Assembly (NCBI GenBank): GCA_018371855.1
Contig: JAHAKD010000005.1
Location: forward strand, 1 to 64,000
Reading direction: 5' to 3'
DNA length: 64,000 bases
Source of the DNA: Clostridium sp.
Lineage (GTDB): Bacteria > Bacillota > Clostridia > TANB77 > CAG-508
Each line of letters starts with the position of its first letter. The first letter of the stretch is position 1. The position numbers and the translations under genes are program-made. Positions 17,780 through 27,200 of the stretch are shown piece by piece. The notes under the pieces were generated by a model that worked only from the letters and a program-made list of their open reading frames with translations, did no database searches and had not been told where the DNA came from.

Positions 17780-18985
17780 ATGGAAGGGTTAAAAAATACT
17801 AATTTACTTGAAGCTATAAAACAATTAGCAGATAGTAAAGATAAAGAATGGAAAGAAAAAAATTATTGTTATGCACGATTCATTGGTGCACTATACAACG
17901 CTGTATTGTACTTTCCAATGAGGCGTAACAGTCCAACAGATTTTAAAGATTATATACTGGAAGTTGATAAGGACGGAGAGCATAAAGTTTATGATGTTTG
18001 CTTTACTAGTATAGGAGAGTATAAAAAGTTTAGTGAGGGCATAAGAGAAACGATATTGCCTGAAAAACGTAGATTTATAGAAATTTTAATGGAAATAGAG
18101 CATTATGCTGGTCAGACAGATGGAATTATTATAGATCCTAATGGTGTATGCCAAATAATAGAATTTGATATACTAGATCAATTATATTCATATTATCGAA
18201 ACGACATTGACAAACTTAAAGAAGAAAAAAACGATGAAATGAAGTCATGGTTTGAATCAATTACTAAAATGTACAAAGAAGAGGGAATAACTTCAGAATT
18301 AGTAGGAAAAATAGAAGAGAAAATTAGAAACTTATTATTTGAAACGAGAGACATTATACTAAAATCACAATTGGAAGACTTATTTGTATTATTAGTACTT
18401 ACCAATTTATTAGATAAAGGAGAAATTAATTCAACTATATTTGCTGAGCAACAAGAAAATCCAATGAACTTAAAGGATTTAATAAACAATTATTATAATC
18501 AGCTAAGTACTATACCTTTTGTAAAAAATAAATTACTTATAATTAAATATATTAATAATGATGAGAATTTATTAATAAATTTTATTAAAGATATTAGTAT
18601 GTCAATTAAACAGAATGATATGTACGAAACAAAAGACAATAATATAGCAAATGAAACAAACAATGAAGAGAATGATATTAAAACTTTTATCAAATTAATA
18701 GCAGACATTTTAGTTGTTTTTCCAATACATATTGTTGATGGTAATAAATATATTGTTGATTTTTCGGAAGAAATATTCGAAAACAAATTTGTATTAGCAT
18801 TTACAACTAATACAGAAAAGGAAAAATGGAAAGAATTTGATAAATATGATTCAGAAGTTTTAACACTTAAAGAATATGCAAAACAAATATCAAACTTGGA
18901 TGATTCGTATTATATTATGATTAATTATTTTGGCAGGAGAATAATTATAGAAGAAACATTTATGAGAGAACTTTTGAATATATAA
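17780..18985 (+). CDS. Tandem SseB-like domain protein
   Basis: The ATG at 17780 has a strong AAGGGGG SD; an earlier in-frame ATG at 17750 would put this SD inside the gene. In the 401-residue protein, residues about 25-135 have the pattern of an SseB N-terminal domain (LYFPMRRN, VCFTSIGEYKKF, TDGIIIDPNG). The last 110 residues repeat it (VVFPIHIVDG, VLAFTTNTEKEKW, YYIMINYFGR). A long charged helical linker joins the two. The assignment rests on this pattern only. The function of SseB domains is poorly defined, and nothing nearby explains it. Confidence 0.55.
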   Translation: MEGLKNTNLLEAIKQLADSKDKEWKEKNYCYARFIGALYNAVLYFPMRRNSPTDFKDYILEVDKDGEHKVYDVCFTSIGEYKKFSEGIRETILPEKRRFIEILMEIEHYAGQTDGIIIDPNGVCQIIEFDILDQLYSYYRNDIDKLKEEKNDEMKSWFESITKMYKEEGITSELVGKIEEKIRNLLFETRDIILKSQLEDLFVLLVLTNLLDKGEINSTIFAEQQENPMNLKDLINNYYNQLSTIPFVKNKLLIIKYINNDENLLINFIKDISMSIKQNDMYETKDNNIANETNNEENDIKTFIKLIADILVVFPIHIVDGNKYIVDFSEEIFENKFVLAFTTNTEKEKWKEFDKYDSEVLTLKEYAKQISNLDDSYYIMINYFGRRIIIEETFMRELLNI

Positions 18986-19011
18986 GTGAATGAAACTTTA
19001 AGTTCTAATAC

Positions 19012-19060
19012 AACCCCTAAATGAATACATTTTAACAAAAGTATTCACATGGGGGTTTTC
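19012..19060 (+). promoter_or_regulatory. Hairpin covering the spoIIID ribosome binding site
   Basis: AACCCC (19012-19017) pairs with GGGGTT (19052-19057), and TGAATAC (19022-19028) pairs with GTATTCA (19041-19047), around a 12-nt loop. The G-run is the only SD-like sequence for spoIIID, and the stem is followed by TTTTCTTT. It could terminate upstream transcription, hide the SD, or both. Confidence 0.65.
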
Positions 19061-19063
19061 TTT

Positions 19064-19333
19064 ATGAAAAATCTATCAATAGAAAGACGTGCAATAGAAC
19101 TTGCACATTATATTATAAATTCAAAAGATACAGTAAGAGGTGCAGCTTCTAAATTTGGAATTAGTAAAAGTACTGTACACAAAGACTTAAGTGAAAGATT
19201 ACTAAAGATAAACCCGGTACTAGCAAAAGAAGTAAGGAAAATATTAGATAAAAATAAGGCAGAAAGGCACATAAGAGGGGGAATGGCTACAAAACTTAAA
19301 TATAGCCATATTAAGGAAGACAAAGTAGGATAA
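19064..19333 (+). CDS. spoIIID: Sporulation transcriptional regulator SpoIIID
   Basis: The 89-residue DNA-binding protein matches SpoIIID, which switches mother-cell transcription from sigma-E to later genes. Evidence is ERRAIELAHYIINSKDTVR, the helix-turn-helix AASKFGISKSTVHKDLSERL and the basic C-terminal part KAERHIRGGMATKLKY. I start at the ATG at 19064, which gives the family N-terminus (MKNLSIERR). The ATG at 19049 would add five residues before the SD-like GGGGG. A hairpin (19012-19060) includes this SD. Own terminator at 19347-19372. Confidence 0.93.
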   Translation: MKNLSIERRAIELAHYIINSKDTVRGAASKFGISKSTVHKDLSERLLKINPVLAKEVRKILDKNKAERHIRGGMATKLKYSHIKEDKVG

Positions 19334-19346
19334 AATAATAAAAATG

Positions 19347-19372
19347 AAAGCGCTAGCTATAGTGCTTTTTTT
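19347..19372 (+). terminator. Rho-independent terminator after spoIIID
   Basis: AAAGCGCTA and TAGTGCTTT (one G-U pair) with a short loop and a run of seven or more T. Confidence 0.8.
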
Positions 19373-19395
19373 ATTAAATAAAATTTATTAATATC

Positions 19396-19423
19396 ACAAG
19401 CTTATTTTACTTTACATAAGATA
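19396..19423 (+). promoter_or_regulatory. Candidate sigma-K promoter of yabG
   Basis: ACA at 19396-19398, 16 bp, then CATAAGATA at 19415-19423. This matches the sigma-K form AC with CATANNNTA. It lies 15 bp before the yabG start. yabG is sigma-K-dependent in Bacillus subtilis, which supports the call. Confidence 0.65.
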
Positions 19424-19438
19424 TACTAGGTGATAGCA

Positions 19439-20239
19439 ATGAACAAAATAAAAAAAGGAAGTAGCGTTGTAAGAAAAGCTGGTAATAAGGAAATTATATT
19501 TGTGGTAGAGAAGATAATTTCGGAGAAAAGAAAGAAAATAGCTATTTTAAAAGGTTTGTGCATTAGAATTATAGAGAAAGTACCTGTAGCTGAGCTAGAA
19601 CTAGTTGACAGAGGATATGTTAATAAGTATATAGAAGAAAGAAATAAAATATTAGAAAAGCGAATTTATAGTAGAAAAAATTCGTATAATAATATGAAAA
19701 CTGGAAAAATAGTACATCTTGATGGTGATAAACGATATATGGAAAAATCATATAAATATTATAAAAAGTTAGGTCTAAATGCTGTGGTAAAATTTGTACC
19801 AGAAGAAAAGCAAGAATATGTGATAAAAGACTTAATTTCAAGGTACAGACCAGATATATTAGTAATAACAGGACATGATGGAATGATAAAAAAAGGAAGG
19901 AATTATAGTGATATATATAATTATATGAATTCTAGATTTTTTGTAAATACAGTAAAACGAGCAAGAGAACATGAATATGGGAGAAATTTAGTTATATTTG
20001 CAGGGGCATGCCAGAGTTATTTTGAAGCACTAATGGCAGCAGGTGCAAATTTTGCATCTTCACCAGCTAGGGTATTATTAGATTTTGCTGACCCACTAAT
20101 AGTTGCAGAAAAAATCGCAACTACAGATAGTGATTATTATGTGACGATAAATGACATTGCAGATGATTTAAGAGATGGAAAAGATGGAGTAGGTGGGATT
20201 GGTGCAAAAGGAAAAAAACAAAAAGTAACACTAACGTAA
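19439..20239 (+). CDS. yabG: Sporulation protease YabG
   Basis: The 266-residue protein matches the YabG family (peptidase U57), a mother-cell cysteine-type protease that processes coat proteins and, in clostridia, germination factors. Features are the N-terminal small beta domain, VKFVPEEKQ, DILVITGHDGMIKKG, and VIFAGACQSYFEALMAAGANFASSPARV, which carries the conserved His and Cys. The ATG at 19439 is preferred (AGGTGA 5 bp upstream) over the GTG at 19430. veg follows, the same order as in B. subtilis. Confidence 0.92.
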   Translation: MNKIKKGSSVVRKAGNKEIIFVVEKIISEKRKKIAILKGLCIRIIEKVPVAELELVDRGYVNKYIEERNKILEKRIYSRKNSYNNMKTGKIVHLDGDKRYMEKSYKYYKKLGLNAVVKFVPEEKQEYVIKDLISRYRPDILVITGHDGMIKKGRNYSDIYNYMNSRFFVNTVKRAREHEYGRNLVIFAGACQSYFEALMAAGANFASSPARVLLDFADPLIVAEKIATTDSDYYVTINDIADDLRDGKDGVGGIGAKGKKQKVTLT

Positions 20240-20333
20240 CTTAAATGTAACACAAATGTAACATTAGCAAAAATAAGGTTAATATTTGCCTATATATGAG
20301 GCAAAACCGTTGCCGGACATGAGGTACACCATT

Positions 20334-20362
20334 TTGACACTGTTCGACAAAACTGATATAAT
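20334..20362 (+). promoter_or_regulatory. Consensus sigma-A promoter of veg
   Basis: TTGACA, a 17-bp spacer and TATAAT (20357-20362), both boxes perfect. It fits the veg promoter of B. subtilis, known as one of the strongest vegetative promoters. Confidence 0.9.
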
Positions 20363-20391
20363 TTATTCAGTTTTGAAAAGTAGGTGATGAA

Positions 20392-20691
20392 ATGATTTGT
20401 AGAGATGATATAACAAATCTAAAAACAGATATTGATGGAAAAGTTGGTCAAAAGATTATTGTGAAAGGATCTTTAGGCAGAAGCAGGACTTTTGAAAAGG
20501 AAGCCACAATAGAAAAAGCCTATCCAAATATTTTTATAGTAAAATATGAAGAAAATGATAGAAATGTAACTTATAGTTACACAGATATCTTAACAAGAAC
20601 TGTAGAAGTTCAAGTATTTGATGGGCAAGAATATAGTCCATTAATACCACCAGCAGAAGATAAAAAGCCAAGTAAAAAGATGGATTTATAA
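20392..20691 (+). CDS. veg: Veg protein
   Basis: The 99-residue protein matches Veg (DUF1021), a small highly expressed protein that stimulates biofilm gene expression in B. subtilis. Recognisable parts are the start with DITNLKTDIDGKVGQKI, the basic GSLGRSRTFEKEATIEKAYPN, and FIVKYEENDRNVTYSYTDILT. The length is close to the usual 86 plus a short polar tail. A perfect sigma-A promoter lies 30 bp upstream and a terminator follows. Confidence 0.92.
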   Translation: MICRDDITNLKTDIDGKVGQKIIVKGSLGRSRTFEKEATIEKAYPNIFIVKYEENDRNVTYSYTDILTRTVEVQVFDGQEYSPLIPPAEDKKPSKKMDL

Positions 20692-20734
20692 TTAAGATAT
20701 AAAGATTATAAATAAAATTGGTTAAAGATAAATG

Positions 20735-20764
20735 AAAATTCCTAGAAATAGGAATTTTTTTTTG
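20735..20764 (+). terminator. Rho-independent terminator after veg
   Basis: AAAATTCCTA, loop GAAA, TAGGAATTTT and a run of nine or more T. Confidence 0.88.
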
Positions 20765-20804
20765 CCTCTTTCATATAAATATAAAAAAGAAAAGGAGGTA
20801 AAAA

Positions 20805-22349
20805 ATGAGTATAGAAGTTTTACAAGACAACTTATGCGTTAATAGACTTATAGAAGGGAAGAAAAAAGAAATTACTTTAGAAAGTTCTATAATAGTTCCA
20901 GATATTAAACCAGATATTGTAAAACCAATAGATTTAAGTGGAAATGTTTGCATATATAAAAAAGAAATAATAAATGGAAGGGTAAAAGTAGATGGAACAA
21001 TAGATAGTAACATTATATATCTAGTTGATAGTGGTGATGAACTTATAAGGGGGCTTAATAGCAATATAGATTTTTCTGAATTTATAGAAATAGATAGTAA
21101 TATATCACAAGCAGATATTGATGCCAATATAGTTCTAAAAAATATGGAATGTGATGTTTTAAACGGAAGAAAAGTTAATTTAAAAGCTACTATAGAGATA
21201 AGTGTAAGATTATATTCAAATGATGGAATAAGTATATTAAAAGATATAAATGGAATTTCTGGAATACAAAAGCTTAATAAAATAGTACAATTAAATTCTA
21301 TGGTTGGTAAAAACACTACGAAAGCTATTGCGAAAGAAAACATACTACTTAATTCAGAAGAAAAAGTTATGGAAATTTTAAAGAAGGAAGTAAGAATAAT
21401 AAATAAAGACTTTAAAGTAAGTTACAATAAAGTTGTAGCAAAATCCGAGCTTAGTGTTAAAATTTTATATTTAACAGAGGAAGGAAAAATAAATTATGTA
21501 GAAAAAACAATTCCTATTATGGGATTTATAGACATGGAAAATGTTACAGAAGAAAATATTTGCGAACTTAAGTACTGTATGAAAAATATCTTAGTAAAAC
21601 TAAATAATACTGATGAAAATTCTATATATCTAGAAGTAGAGGTAGAGATAAGTTGCTATTCTTATGAAACTAAAGATATAGAACTTGTGCAAGATGTGTA
21701 TACTCCTTTTTCTAATATTCAATACAAACAAAAAACTGTAAAAGCAATGGTTGGATTACAAAATATAAATGATATTTATCAGCTAAAAGAACAAATTTCG
21801 GATTCAGAAATTAGTAATAGTAGAATTTATAATGTGAGTACGACAAGTAGTATAAATAATGTAAAAATAGTGGGAACTAAAGCTATTTATGAAGGAGAAG
21901 TAAGTGTAAATATTTTATATGAAAGTACAGAAGTTACACGTATAGATAAAAAAGAATTTAAATTTCCTATAAATTATGAATTAAATATATTAGAAGGAAT
22001 GAGCGAAGAAAACTTAGATATTATGGTTGATGTAGAAAAATATGAAATTTCTTCACAAACCGATAATATTCAAATTAATATAGATTTAAATATAAGTACA
22101 AAGATGTTTAAAACTATTGAACTTAATATAATAGAAAACTTAGAAGAAAAAGACTTAGAAGAAAAAGAAGAATATAGTATTATAGTATATTTCGTTAAAG
22201 CTGGTGATACTTTGTGGAATATAGCAAAGAAATATAGAAGTACTGTGGAAAATATAAAACAAATTAATAATATTGAAGATGAGGATAAATTAGAAATAAA
22301 TCAACAATTGTTTATTCCGAGATATGTAGAAAAAGTTAAGGCTATGTAG
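20805..22349 (+). CDS. sipL: Spore coat morphogenetic protein SipL (SPOCS + LysM)
   Basis: The 514-residue protein has DUF3794 (SPOCS) repeats through the N-terminal and central parts and a C-terminal LysM domain (about residues 464-510: YFVKAGDTLWNIAKKYRSTV). Length and layout match Clostridioides difficile SipL, the functional counterpart of SpoVID that binds SpoIVA and anchors the coat to the forespore. The SPOCS blocks include SIIVPDIKPDIVKPIDLSG. SD AAAGGAGG. yunB starts 2 bp after the stop, so the two sporulation genes are translationally coupled. Confidence 0.9.
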   Translation: MSIEVLQDNLCVNRLIEGKKKEITLESSIIVPDIKPDIVKPIDLSGNVCIYKKEIINGRVKVDGTIDSNIIYLVDSGDELIRGLNSNIDFSEFIEIDSNISQADIDANIVLKNMECDVLNGRKVNLKATIEISVRLYSNDGISILKDINGISGIQKLNKIVQLNSMVGKNTTKAIAKENILLNSEEKVMEILKKEVRIINKDFKVSYNKVVAKSELSVKILYLTEEGKINYVEKTIPIMGFIDMENVTEENICELKYCMKNILVKLNNTDENSIYLEVEVEISCYSYETKDIELVQDVYTPFSNIQYKQKTVKAMVGLQNINDIYQLKEQISDSEISNSRIYNVSTTSSINNVKIVGTKAIYEGEVSVNILYESTEVTRIDKKEFKFPINYELNILEGMSEENLDIMVDVEKYEISSQTDNIQINIDLNISTKMFKTIELNIIENLEEKDLEEKEEYSIIVYFVKAGDTLWNIAKKYRSTVENIKQINNIEDEDKLEINQQLFIPRYVEKVKAM

Positions 22350-22350
22350 T

Positions 22351-23013
22351 ATGGAAAAGATATATTCTAGAAAGAAAATAAATCTTTCCAAAAAGTATAG
22401 AATACTAATATTAGTATTAGTAACAGCATTGTTTACTGTGGTATATTTACTAAAAACGATAGGTCCTACATTTAACCAGTTATGTCTAAGTGAAGCAAAA
22501 TCAACTGCAACACAAATTGTACATGAAACGATAGATGAGGTAATGGAAAAATACGGGTATAATGATTTAATTACAACAGTAAAAGATAAAGATGGCAAAA
22601 TAGTATCTATGCAAGCAAATATTGCAGTAATGAATAAAATCATTTCACAAATTGCACTTAAGATACAGGAGAAAATAGATAATCAAGATAGTAGGGATAT
22701 ATCTATTAGGTTAGGAACATTTACAGGAATTACATTGTTATCTGGAAGAGGTCCAAAGGTTCCGATTAGAATATCTAGCATAGGTAACTTGGACACAAAA
22801 ATAAGTAGTGAATTTACATCAGCTGGGATAAATCAATCTATACATAGAATATTCGCTAATATTAATTGCAAAATAGATGTATTAACACCATTTAATACTA
22901 TAAGCAGTCAGATTGAGGAAAAGGTTATATTAGCAGAAAATGTAATTATAGGTGAAATTCCAGAAAACTATTTAGACATAGGAAATTTATTAAATACAGA
23001 TAGAAATAATTAG
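22351..23013 (+). CDS. yunB: Sporulation protein YunB
   Basis: The 220-residue protein has one N-terminal TM helix (about residues 18-37) and the YunB domain, with EAKSTATQIVHETIDEVM, IAVMNKIISQIALKIQE, RLGTFTGITLLSGRGPKVPIR and FTSAGINQSIHRIF. YunB is a conserved mother-cell sporulation protein of uncertain biochemical role. No separate promoter is visible; it is coupled to sipL. Confidence 0.9.
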   Translation: MEKIYSRKKINLSKKYRILILVLVTALFTVVYLLKTIGPTFNQLCLSEAKSTATQIVHETIDEVMEKYGYNDLITTVKDKDGKIVSMQANIAVMNKIISQIALKIQEKIDNQDSRDISIRLGTFTGITLLSGRGPKVPIRISSIGNLDTKISSEFTSAGINQSIHRIFANINCKIDVLTPFNTISSQIEEKVILAENVIIGEIPENYLDIGNLLNTDRNN

Positions 23014-23050
23014 TTAACATATTTAATTTCAAAAAAATTCAAAAAAAACT

Positions 23051-23071
23051 CCCCAAATCCCGAAAAACGTG
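23051..23071. repeat. Half copy of the GGGACG-family repeat
   Basis: CCCCAAATCCCG followed by AAAAACGTGC. It has the right arm and part of the core without a matching left arm. It lies between yunB and the FtsZ gene. Confidence 0.4.
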
Positions 23072-23152
23072 CTATAATAAGGAAGAAGTGTTATATTTTA
23101 TAAAATGCCTAGTAATATATTATTGAAATATAATAAATGAAGGAGATAATAT

Positions 23153-24100
23153 ATGGATAAATTAAATGTAAAGAACTTAATTAATATTAAAGTAATTGGT
23201 ATTGGTGGAGCCGGTAACAATGCTGTAAACAGAATGATTGAAGACGGAATCGAAGGGGTAGAATTTTATGAGTTTAACACAGAAGTAAAAGTTCTTGAAA
23301 AAGCAAAAACAAAAAATGTTATGCAAATCGGGAAAGAAATTACAAAAGGATTAGGTGCTGGTGGAGATGTATCCATAGGTGAAAGAGCAGCAATGGAAAA
23401 TAAAGAAGAAATCAAAAATATATTACAAGGTACAGACTTATTGTTCCTAACTGCCGGAATGGGAGGAGGAACAGGAACAGGTGCAATTCCTACAATAGCA
23501 CAATTTGCAAAAGAAATGGGAATATTAACAGTTGGTATAGTTTCTAAACCATTTTCTTTTGAAGGAAAAATACGAATGGCAAGAGCGGAAAGAGGAATAG
23601 ATGAATTACGCGAAAATGTAAATTCTTTAATAGTTGTTTTAAATGACAACTTATTAAAAGGAAATTCTAGAATTACATTACAAAATGCATTTAAAGAAGT
23701 AGACTTAGTTTTAGAAAAAGGAATAAAAGGTATAACAGACCAAATTGCGATTCCTGGTTTAGTAAATATAGATTTTGCTGATATCAGAACAATTATAGGA
23801 TATAAAGGAAATGCTTATATGGGTATTGGTAGAGGAAAAGGCGAACATAGGAATGAAATAGCTGTAAAAGAAGCAATTGGTAATCCTTTAACAGAAACTA
23901 TGATACAAGGTGCAAAAGGTGTAATTGTAAATATTGCCGGTAGTGCAGAAATGCCATTAGATGAAATTAATGCAATTATGACAGTAATTGGAGATAGAGT
24001 AGACAATCCAGAAGCAAATATTATCTTTGGAACAATAATAAATGATTCATTAGAAGACGAAATAGTTATTACTGTAATTGCAACAGGAATAGATAAATAG
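23153..24100 (+). CDS. ftsZ: FtsZ lacking the C-terminal linker and tail
   Basis: The 315-residue tubulin-like GTPase polymerises into the division ring. Present are the N-terminal nucleotide loop GIGGAGNNAVNRMI, the signature GMGGGTGTGA, the ND of the base-binding region (VVLNDNLL) and the T7 loop NIDFADIRTII. The protein ends at VITVIATGIDK, exactly where the globular domain normally ends. The variable linker and the conserved C-terminal peptide that binds FtsA/SepF/ZapA are absent. The stop TAG is the first three bases of a palindromic repeat (24098-24130). It stands alone, outside a dcw cluster, so it may be a second FtsZ. Confidence 0.85.
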   Translation: MDKLNVKNLINIKVIGIGGAGNNAVNRMIEDGIEGVEFYEFNTEVKVLEKAKTKNVMQIGKEITKGLGAGGDVSIGERAAMENKEEIKNILQGTDLLFLTAGMGGGTGTGAIPTIAQFAKEMGILTVGIVSKPFSFEGKIRMARAERGIDELRENVNSLIVVLNDNLLKGNSRITLQNAFKEVDLVLEKGIKGITDQIAIPGLVNIDFADIRTIIGYKGNAYMGIGRGKGEHRNEIAVKEAIGNPLTETMIQGAKGVIVNIAGSAEMPLDEINAIMTVIGDRVDNPEANIIFGTIINDSLEDEIVITVIATGIDK

Positions 24101-24130
24101 GGATTTTTGGGGACGTTCCTTAAATCCCCA
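24098..24130 (+). repeat. Palindromic GGGACG-family repeat providing the ftsZ stop
   Basis: TAGGGATTTTT, core GGGGACGTTCC, TTAAATCCCCA. The core itself can fold as GGA-CGT-TCC inside the GGGATTT/AAATCCC stem. The copy at 28477 is identical over 30 bases or more and also supplies a TAG stop. Confidence 0.85.
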
Positions 24131-24173
24131 TTTGGTCATACAAAATAATTAAAGCTGAATATACTTAAAAAAT

Positions 24174-24220
24174 AAAACACCCAAATGTTAAAAAAATAAC
24201 ATTTAGAGGTGTTTTTTCTT
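24174..24220 (+). terminator. Rho-independent terminator after ftsZ
   Basis: AAAACACC and GGTGTTTT outer arms with AAATGTTA and TAACATTT inner arms, followed by T-rich sequence. Confidence 0.85.
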
Positions 24221-24260
24221 ATGCAAATATGATAATATTTAGCATATACGAGGTGAGCAG

Positions 24261-27200
24261 ATGAGTTTAAGATTAATATATGGAAAATCTGGATGTGGAA
24301 AAAGCGAATATTGTTTTAACGAAATAGCAAAAAATGTTAATAAAGAAAAAATATATATGATTGTGCCAAACCAAATGGCTTTAATGGCAGAAAAACGATT
24401 AATGGAAAAGGCTAATAATTTGGCATTAGTAAATACAGAAGTAATTACATTTAGCAGAATGGCATTTAGAGTAAGAAATGAGCTAGGTGGAGCTAAAAAG
24501 ACCAGCTTAAGTAAAAGTGGTAAAGCAATGATTATTTATGATATCTTAAGTAAGTGCAAAGACAATTTAAATTTCTTAGGAAAGAATGCAGAAAATGTTG
24601 ATATTATAGGAAATTCAATTACAGAATTTAAAAAACATAGAATAAATATAGCTAATTTAAAAGAAGAGGCTAATACAACTACTGATATGTATTTAAAGCT
24701 AAAATTAAATGATATGATTACTATGTATGATGAATTTGAAAAAAATATACAAGATAAATTTTTAGATGAAAATGATGTATTAGATATTTTAAATACACAA
24801 ATTTTAGAAAGTAATCAGTTTAAAGATGCAATAATTTATATAGATGAATTTGTAGGATTTACAACTCAGGAATATGAGATTATAGCAAAATTAATGCAAC
24901 TTGCAAAAGAAGTTAATGTTACGATATGTACAGATAATTTAGTTCAACAAGAAGATGCTGATAAAGATATTTTTTATGCTAATAAAAATACAGGAATCAA
25001 ACTAATTAATTTAGCAAAAGAATACGGAATAGAAATAAAAGATGATGTAAAACTTACAGTGTTACATAGGTTTAAAAATGAAGAATTAAAGCATTTAGAA
25101 GAAAATTTTTATGCAGTACCATATAAAACATATAAAGAAAAGCAAAAAAATATAAACATGTTTTTAGCAAATAACCAATATACAGAGATAGAACATATAG
25201 CAGCTGAAATAGTGAAATTAGTTAGAAACGAAAATTATAGATATAAAGATATATCTGTTATAACTAAAAATTTAAACTTATATTCTAGCTTAATAAAAGT
25301 TATTTTTGATAACTATAATATTCCAGTTTTTATAGATGAAAAAAAGGAATTAAGTGAAAACATTTTAGTAAAATTTTTAATAGCAGTATTAGAGATTTGT
25401 AATAAAAATTGGTCATATGAAGCTGTATTTAATTATTTAAAAACAGGTTTTGTAAAAATAGACAAAGAAGAGATATTTAAACTAGAAAATTACTGTATAA
25501 GATGGGGGATAAAAGGTAATAAGTGGTATAAAGAAGATTGGAATTATGTAGGAAAAGATGAATATACAGAAGAGGAACTAGCAAGATTAAATGAACTTAG
25601 AAGAATGATTGTTACACCAATTAGAAAATTGCAAGAAAAAGCTAGAAAAGATAATAGTTTTATAAATTTAACTAAGATTCTATATGAATTTTTAGAAGAG
25701 ATGAAGATAGAAGAAGTTATAACTTCAAAAATAGAAAAATTAGAAGAAAAAGGATTTATAGAGATTGCAAATGAATATGAAAGTAGTTTTAAGGTACTTA
25801 TAGAATTATTTGATGAAATTGTATTAGTTTTTGGAGAAGAAAAAACTAATTTTGATAAATATATGAGTATATTAAAAATAGGTTTAAAAAATACGGGACT
25901 TGGAAAAATTCCAGCAACACAGGATCAAGTTATTGTTGGAGATGTAAGTAGATCTAGAAGTCACAAAGTTAGAGCAGTATTTATTATAGGAATAAATGAT
26001 GGAGAATTTCCAAGTATCTATAAAGACGAGGGATTCTTTAACGACAAAGATAGGGAATATTTAAAAGCACAGGGCTTCGATTTAGCAAATGGAAGTTTAG
26101 AAAATTTATATGCAGAAAACTTTAATATATATAAAGCATTTACAATTGCAGAAGAAAAATTATTCTTATCATATGCCTCATCAGACAATGAAGGAAGAAC
26201 ATTAAGACCTTCTATATTAATTACTAAATTAAAGAAGATCTATCCAAAGTTAAAAGAAACAAGTGACATAATTACTCAAGAAAAAGAAATTATTACTACA
26301 AACAATACATTTGATAATTTAATAGAAAAACTAAATGCATATCAAGAAGGAAAAGGGATAGAGGATATTTGGTTTGATGTTTTAAAATACTACGAAAATA
26401 ATCCCCTATGGAAAGGTAGATTACAAAAAAGCCTAGAAGGAATAAAATATACGAATGTTCCAGAAAAAATAAAACCAGAATTCATAAAAAAATTATATGG
26501 GGAGACATTACATACAACGATTTCAAGGTTAGAAAGATATAGAAGTTGTCCATTTTCGTTCTACCTAGAATATGGGCTAAAATTAAAAGAAAAGAAATCA
26601 TTAAAGCTACAAGCAATAGATACAGGATCTTTCATGCACGAGGTTATAGATGAATTTTTTGAAGAAATCGCATATAAAAAAATAAGCATAAAAGAACTTG
26701 AAAAAGAAGAGATAGAAAAAATAGTAAAACAAATAATAGAAGAAAAGTTAAATTTAAAAGCTAATTACATATTTAAAAGTATTCCAAAATTTATGGTGCT
26801 TACAAATAGGTTATGTAGATTAGTAACTTTATCTATAGTATATATAGTTCAAGGATTACAAACTACTGATTTTGAAGTTGTAGGAAATGAGATAGAATTT
26901 AAAAATGGAAAAGAGTATAAGCCAATAGAAATTACTACAGAAAATGGAAGAAAAGTAGAAATAACAGGTAAGATAGATAGAATTGATTTAGCAAAAGATG
27001 AAACAGGAAAATATATTAGAATAATAGATTATAAATCATCAGCAAAAGATATAAACTTAAATGAAGTATTGGCCGGTTTACAATTGCAATTAATTACATA
27101 TTTAGACGCAGTATGTGTGGAAAAGGATGTAATACCAGCAGGAGTATTATATTTTGGCTTAACAGAGCCTAAGCTAGACAAAGTAAGAAATAGCAAAAAC

